From Alteriqipengyuania_B sp035481675 (lineage in GTDB: Bacteria; Pseudomonadota; Alphaproteobacteria; Sphingomonadales; Sphingomonadaceae), in assembly GCF_035481675.1 (NCBI RefSeq), contig NZ_JAYJJW010000001.1, forward strand, positions 1,736,001 through 1,800,000: a stretch of 64,000 bases of DNA, written 5' to 3'. The position numbers and the translations under genes are program-made. The notes beneath the pieces were generated by a model, which searched no databases, was not told the origin of the DNA, and was given only the letters and a program-made list of their open reading frames with translations. Positions 60,476 through 64,000 of the stretch are shown one piece after another (the first letter of the stretch is position 1; each line of letters begins with the position of its first letter).

Positions 60476-60858
60476 CGGCCAAGGAGGCGACCCTCAACGA
60501 AGCGATCGTGCGTCTCGACTGCCTCGTCCATCCCGTCGTCCTGGGTGAAGCATCATCCCAGCCGGCCAATCCGCAAGACGGGGACGCCTGGATCGTGGGC
60601 ACGGCGGCAAGCGGCATATTCACCGGGCACGACGATGCAATCGCCTGTTATGCGTCAGGCGCTTGGCATTTCCTCGAAGCCTCCTCCGGAATGGTCGTAT
60701 TCGACGCGAATCTGGCGATTTTCCGGCGATTCGATGCAGGTTGGCAACAGCCCGCCTCTATCTCGGACCCATCGGGCGGGACGAGCGTTGACAACGAAGC
60801 ACGGGTGGCTATCGGCGAGATATGCCAACTCTTGCGGGAAGCAGGCCTTCTCGCCTAA
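60463..60858 (+). pseudogene. 3' remnant of a DUF2793 GTA tail gene joined to terL
   Basis: A frame of 131 codons from ATG 60463 encodes RRAAKEATLNEAIVRLDCLV and the glycine/aspartate pattern DGDAWIVGTAASGIFTGHDDAI of DUF2793, which in alphaproteobacteria lies at the far end of GTA clusters. The preceding part of that gene is missing, and its frame is offset from terL. The ATG lies within former terL sequence, so a short protein might still be made, but no ribosome binding site is evident. The two fragments show that everything between them has been deleted. Confidence 0.75.
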
Positions 60859-60952
60859 GTGGGCGTAACGGGGAAATTTTTTTCCCGCGTCCGAAACCAA
60901 TCGCAAGGGCGACCGTTGAAGGCCGTCCGTAATATCACAAGGGGAATTGGAC

Positions 60953-62062
60953 ATGAGGCAGTATTTGTTGAGTGCAGTCGCACTCGGCGCCATCGTCGCC
61001 GCGCCCGCAATGGCGCAAGACACTGGCGCTTATGCCGGTATCGAAGGGGGCGTCGTGTTCCCTGACGATATCGAGTATAGTGTTGTTACCATCGATAACG
61101 CGGTCGAAATCGACCACGACATGGGCTTCGACGTCGGCGGTATCGTCGGCTACGACTTCGGCGGCTTCCGCATCGAAGGCGAAGGCTCGTGGAAGAAGGC
61201 CAACGTCGACACGATCATCGCGAACGTGGGCTCGGCTCCGGGCACGTTTGACGGGAACGGCGACCTTCAGATTTTCAGCGCCATGCTGAACGGCCTAGTC
61301 GACTTCGGCAGCGACGACGGCGTGAACTTCTTCGCCGGTGCCGGCCTCGGTATCGCAGAAGTGCAGACCGAATTCTCGAACCTCGGCGCTGGCGGTAATT
61401 ACATCGTTAACGAAGACTACGACGAATTCGCATGGCAGCTGCTCGCTGGCCTGCGCTTCCCGCTGAGCGACCGCGTCGACCTCGGCGTCAAGTATCGCTA
61501 CTTCAACGTGGAAGACATCGACACTGCCGCCATTACCGGCGACGCTGTCGGCTTCGACGTTTCGACCCACTCGGTGCTGGCCCAGCTGCTGGTGAACTTT
61601 GGTGGTACCCCGGCTCCGGTGATCGTGCCGACCGCACCGCCGCCGCCGCCGCCGCCGCCGCCCCCGCCCCCGCCCCCGCCGCCGCCGACCCCGCCGGTCG
61701 TCCAGGCTCCGTGCGAGACGGGCCCGTATATCGTGTTCTTCGACTGGGATCAGTCGGACATCACTCCGGAAGCGGCACAGACGCTGAACCAGGCTATCGC
61801 GGCTTACGGCAACTGCGGCACCGCCCGCATCATGCTCGCCGGTTACACCGACACTTCGGGTTCGAAGGAATACAACATGGGCCTCGCAGCCCGTCGTAAC
61901 GCTTCGGTCCGCGAATACATGACGGCCCGCTCGGTCCCGGCAAGCCGGATCACCAGCGAAGCCTTCGGTGAAGAAAACCTGCGCGTTCCGACCGCCGACG
62001 GCGTTCGCGAACTGCAGAACCGTCGCGTCGAAATCATGTACGGCCCCAACTCGGGCATGTAA
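60953..62062 (+). CDS. OmpA family outer membrane protein with polyproline linker
   Basis: A 369-residue outer-membrane protein. The signal peptide ends APAMA before Gln22. Residues of about 25-220 form an eight-strand barrel with repeated aromatic strands (GAYAGIEGG, FAWQLLAGLRF). A 17-proline linker spans residues 229-245. The C-terminal OmpA domain, which grips peptidoglycan, has FFDWDQSDITPEA and ARRNASVREYM. ATG at 60953 has AAGGGGA upstream; an in-frame TTG at 60947 is the alternative. A strong terminator follows. Confidence 0.92.
   Translation: MRQYLLSAVALGAIVAAPAMAQDTGAYAGIEGGVVFPDDIEYSVVTIDNAVEIDHDMGFDVGGIVGYDFGGFRIEGEGSWKKANVDTIIANVGSAPGTFDGNGDLQIFSAMLNGLVDFGSDDGVNFFAGAGLGIAEVQTEFSNLGAGGNYIVNEDYDEFAWQLLAGLRFPLSDRVDLGVKYRYFNVEDIDTAAITGDAVGFDVSTHSVLAQLLVNFGGTPAPVIVPTAPPPPPPPPPPPPPPPPPTPPVVQAPCETGPYIVFFDWDQSDITPEAAQTLNQAIAAYGNCGTARIMLAGYTDTSGSKEYNMGLAARRNASVREYMTARSVPASRITSEAFGEENLRVPTADGVRELQNRRVEIMYGPNSGM
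61637..61687 (+). repeat. proline-codon microsatellite in the OmpA linker
   Basis: Seventeen consecutive proline codons: eight CCG, then alternating CCC/CCG pairs, then CCG. The first part is a (CCG)8 tract, so copy number could vary by slippage in multiples of three without frame loss. Confidence 0.9.
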
Positions 62063-62090
62063 CACTTCGACACGTCGAAAAATTCGAGAA

Positions 62091-62117
62091 GGGGCCGGAG
62101 CGATCCGGCCCCTTTTT
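62091..62117 (+). terminator. Rho-independent terminator of the OmpA gene
   Basis: GGGGCCGGA and TCCGGCCCC form a 9-base stem with a 4-base loop, followed by TTTTT. It separates the OmpA gene from sodC. Confidence 0.92.
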
Positions 62118-62154
62118 CGTTGGTGGCATGACAATCAGCCTCGAGGAGCCGACC

Positions 62155-62694
62155 ATGCGCCGCCAGACCATTGCCGCCAGTATTGCCAGTCTTACCCTGA
62201 TGGGTACGGCCGGATGCGCCACCTATTCGGAAGTCCCGACCGATCGCGTAGCAGAAGCACGGCTTAGCTATGCGAACGGCCTACCCGCGGGCACAGCCCA
62301 GTTCTATGTCACCGGCGCCGGGGAGTTGCGCGTCACCGGTGCCTTCGCGGGGTTGAGCGAGGGGCCGCACGGCTTCCACCTTCACACGACCGGCTCCTGC
62401 GAAGCACCCGGGTTCCAGAGCGCCGGCGGCCACCTGAATCCCTATAGTCGGGAGCATGGGACGGATAACCCGGCCGGCGCGCATTTGGGCGACCTGCCAA
62501 ACCTGACTGCCGCCGCCGACGGCACGGCCCGGATTACCGCAGTCGTGTCGGACGACGCGGACGCCGCGCTTGCAGCGATCTTCGATGGCGACGGCACGGC
62601 CGTAATGATCCACGCAGGTGCAGACGATTATTCCAGCGACCCGGCCGGCGATGCCGGATCCCGCATCGCCTGCGGCGTGGTCGTCCGGCGCTGA
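62155..62694 (+). CDS. sodC: Cu/Zn superoxide dismutase, lipoprotein-anchored
   Basis: A 179-residue periplasmic enzyme dismutating superoxide. The lipobox GTAGC (Cys21) suggests membrane anchoring. Copper ligands are in HGFHLHTTGSC, the zinc/copper bridge region is in GGHLNP, HG and GAHLGDLPN, and the disulfide partner Cys is in RIACGVV. GAGGAG lies 7 bases before the ATG at 62155; the upstream ATG at 62128 has no signal peptide. Confidence 0.9.
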   Translation: MRRQTIAASIASLTLMGTAGCATYSEVPTDRVAEARLSYANGLPAGTAQFYVTGAGELRVTGAFAGLSEGPHGFHLHTTGSCEAPGFQSAGGHLNPYSREHGTDNPAGAHLGDLPNLTAAADGTARITAVVSDDADAALAAIFDGDGTAVMIHAGADDYSSDPAGDAGSRIACGVVVRR

Positions 62695-62713
62695 GCGCCA
62701 GCTCTCCTGAATC

Positions 62714-64000
62714 TCAGTCGATCTCCTCGCCGGCCGCTCGGGCCCGCTCGATGACACTGTTACCGGCCGCCGGTACGAGCTTCAGTGCTGCCAGCAGCAG
62801 AACGAAGCCGAGTGGGGCGACCACCAGCGTGGAAAGCATCCCGGTGCTAAGGCCGCCCGGGGTTACGGCCGAGACATAGCCGGCCATGAACGGGCCGATG
62901 CCAAGGCCTACTAGCGTGGTCGAAAGGAAGAAGATCGCCGTCGCCATCCCGCGCATCCGCGGAAGGACCAGCGCTTGGCTGCTTGCAGCGGCGGCGCCGA
63001 GCGCGGATGCGGACGTCATCTGTGCCACGAAGCTGGCGACGTAGAAGGTCGTCAGATCGGTGGTCGTGTATGCGACGATGATCGGCGGCAGCGACGTCAC
63101 CAAGCCGAACATGATGACCATCACCCGCCCGTTGGCAAACCGCTCGAGCAAAGAGTCCGCCATACGCCCGCCCAGAATCACGCCGAGGAATCCGGCGACA
63201 GCGGAAGGCGCGCCGAGGAACCAGCCCAGTTCGGTCTTTGCAGCGCCCAGGTTTCGTTCGGCGAAAGGGGCACCCCAGTAGGATGCCGAGTAAGCCATGA
63301 AAGCCACCGTGCCGTAGCCGAGGACCACGGTGAGGAAGGCGGGCGAGCCCCAGGTAAGGCTGAAGGTCGGATAATCGCGGGCGCGCAAGGCGGTGGCCCA
63401 GCTGAAGACGGCGTAATAGCCGACACCGAGGAACAGCCACTGGTCGCTAATTCCCGGAACGATCGACGATGTCGCGCCGGCCGTCACCTTGGACAGAACG
63501 ACGGCGAGGATCGCAAAGGCGGCAAGCCCTGCGAGGTTGAGCAAAAGGGCGCCCGCGCCCTGCTTTGCCGCGCCGAAGATCGTGAACGGAGGAATGACCG
63601 CGAGCAATTCTTCGAAGAAACCCTTGAAGGGCTTGGGGTTCTCGGGAGTCGGAAGACCGTCGATCGCGCCGCGGACAGGTTCCTTCAGCGAAACCACCCA
63701 GAGAGCGAGAAGCAGCCCCGGGATACCGACCGACAGAAACGCAGCCTGCCAGCCGACAAGGCCGAGAGGCCCGCCTCCCGGATAGGCCTCGTTCCAGTTC
63801 TCGACGACCAGGCCGCCGATCAGCAGCGAAATGCCACCGCCGATGTACAGGCCGCTGGAATAGATCGCGAGGGCCGTGGCCCTCAGGCGGGCGGGAAACC
63901 AGTCGGCAATCAACGAATAGGCCGACGGACTTGCGGTCGCTTCCCCGACCCCGACACCGATACGTGCGACGGTAAGGGTGGTCGCATTCTTTGCGAAGCC
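62714..64000 (-). CDS. MFS transporter of spinster-like type, 3' part of gene (5' end outside window)
   Basis: A major facilitator with at least ten transmembrane segments in the visible 428 residues. The visible start VARIGVGVGEATASPSAYSLIADWFPARLRATALAIY is the conserved loop of spinster-like carriers; the first helix or two lie beyond the window. The substrate is unknown; eukaryotic relatives move sphingosine derivatives, but bacterial members are diverse. It is convergent with sodC. Confidence 0.8.
   Translation of the reverse strand, partial: GFAKNATTLTVARIGVGVGEATASPSAYSLIADWFPARLRATALAIYSSGLYIGGGISLLIGGLVVENWNEAYPGGGPLGLVGWQAAFLSVGIPGLLLALWVVSLKEPVRGAIDGLPTPENPKPFKGFFEELLAVIPPFTIFGAAKQGAGALLLNLAGLAAFAILAVVLSKVTAGATSSIVPGISDQWLFLGVGYYAVFSWATALRARDYPTFSLTWGSPAFLTVVLGYGTVAFMAYSASYWGAPFAERNLGAAKTELGWFLGAPSAVAGFLGVILGGRMADSLLERFANGRVMVIMFGLVTSLPPIIVAYTTTDLTTFYVASFVAQMTSASALGAAAASSQALVLPRMRGMATAIFFLSTTLVGLGIGPFMAGYVSAVTPGGLSTGMLSTLVVAPLGFVLLLAALKLVPAAGNSVIERARAAGEEID

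Noticed and set aside
61637..61687. Short repeats as a CRISPR array
   Set aside because: They are uninterrupted codons of a protein linker without spacers.

Overview
The window is a piece of an alphaproteobacterial chromosome, most likely Sphingomonadales and probably Erythrobacteraceae. It is GC-rich and densely coding. It carries CtrA and DivK, a serine palmitoyltransferase with its own acyl carrier protein, exosortase-A-type polysaccharide genes, and the remains of a gene transfer agent (GTA). I see no tRNA or rRNA genes, insertion sequences or CRISPR arrays, and no gene-free stretch longer than about 300 bases.

Layout. 1-1.8 kb: the 5' part of recQ and two tiny lipoproteins. 1.9-7.4 kb: a tightly coupled five-gene acyl-CoA operon (SDR dehydrogenase, acyl-CoA dehydrogenase, Mct-like family III CoA transferase, thiolase, Meh-like hydratase). 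Together these make a complete CoA-transfer-plus-beta-oxidation set for an unidentified acid. 7.4-10.6 kb: ppk2, phhA, a LacI regulator and a small lipoprotein. 10.6-18.9 kb: envelope genes (uppP, an M13 peptidase, an MsbA-like ABC exporter, intracellular PHA depolymerase, DUF4126). 18.9-21.3 kb: a lipoprotein, a second thiolase and a MaoC hydratase. 21.4-25.5 kb: exosortase-A-associated glycan genes. 25.5-31.1 kb: a large acidic membrane protein, then lptB, rpoN and ctrA.

31-43.5 kb is mostly housekeeping: S41 protease, trmB, DUF892, an SDR, maeB, mutS, DUF202, 3-hydroxybutyryl-CoA dehydrogenase, a corrinoid adenosyltransferase, a HIG1 protein, gluQ and an HNH nuclease. 43.5-48.2 kb holds the kynurenine pathway (kynA-kynB-kynU, reading leftward) behind a DUF4112 protein and an orphan oligopeptide-type binding lipoprotein. 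48.2-53 kb has PilZ, dksA, a Sel1-repeat protein with a strong CtrA box, and a leftward operon ending in GDPD and an acetyltransferase-like gene. 53-55 kb has divK followed by the sphingolipid entry enzymes. 55-59 kb has a LuxR-type regulator, a coiled-coil membrane protein, OsmC and a YqaA/DedA protein.

59.2-60.9 kb is a collapsed GTA locus: an intact terS, a terL cut off just after Walker B, and the 3' end of a DUF2793 tail gene joined directly to it, with a candidate small RNA in front. The window ends with an OmpA protein carrying a 17-proline linker, a Cu/Zn superoxide dismutase and a partial spinster-type MFS carrier. Recurrent themes are CtrA/CcrM-type regulatory sites (TTAACC boxes, GANTC) near ctrA, pilZ, the HNH gene and the Sel1 gene, and several translationally coupled operons using ATGA or GTGA overlaps.
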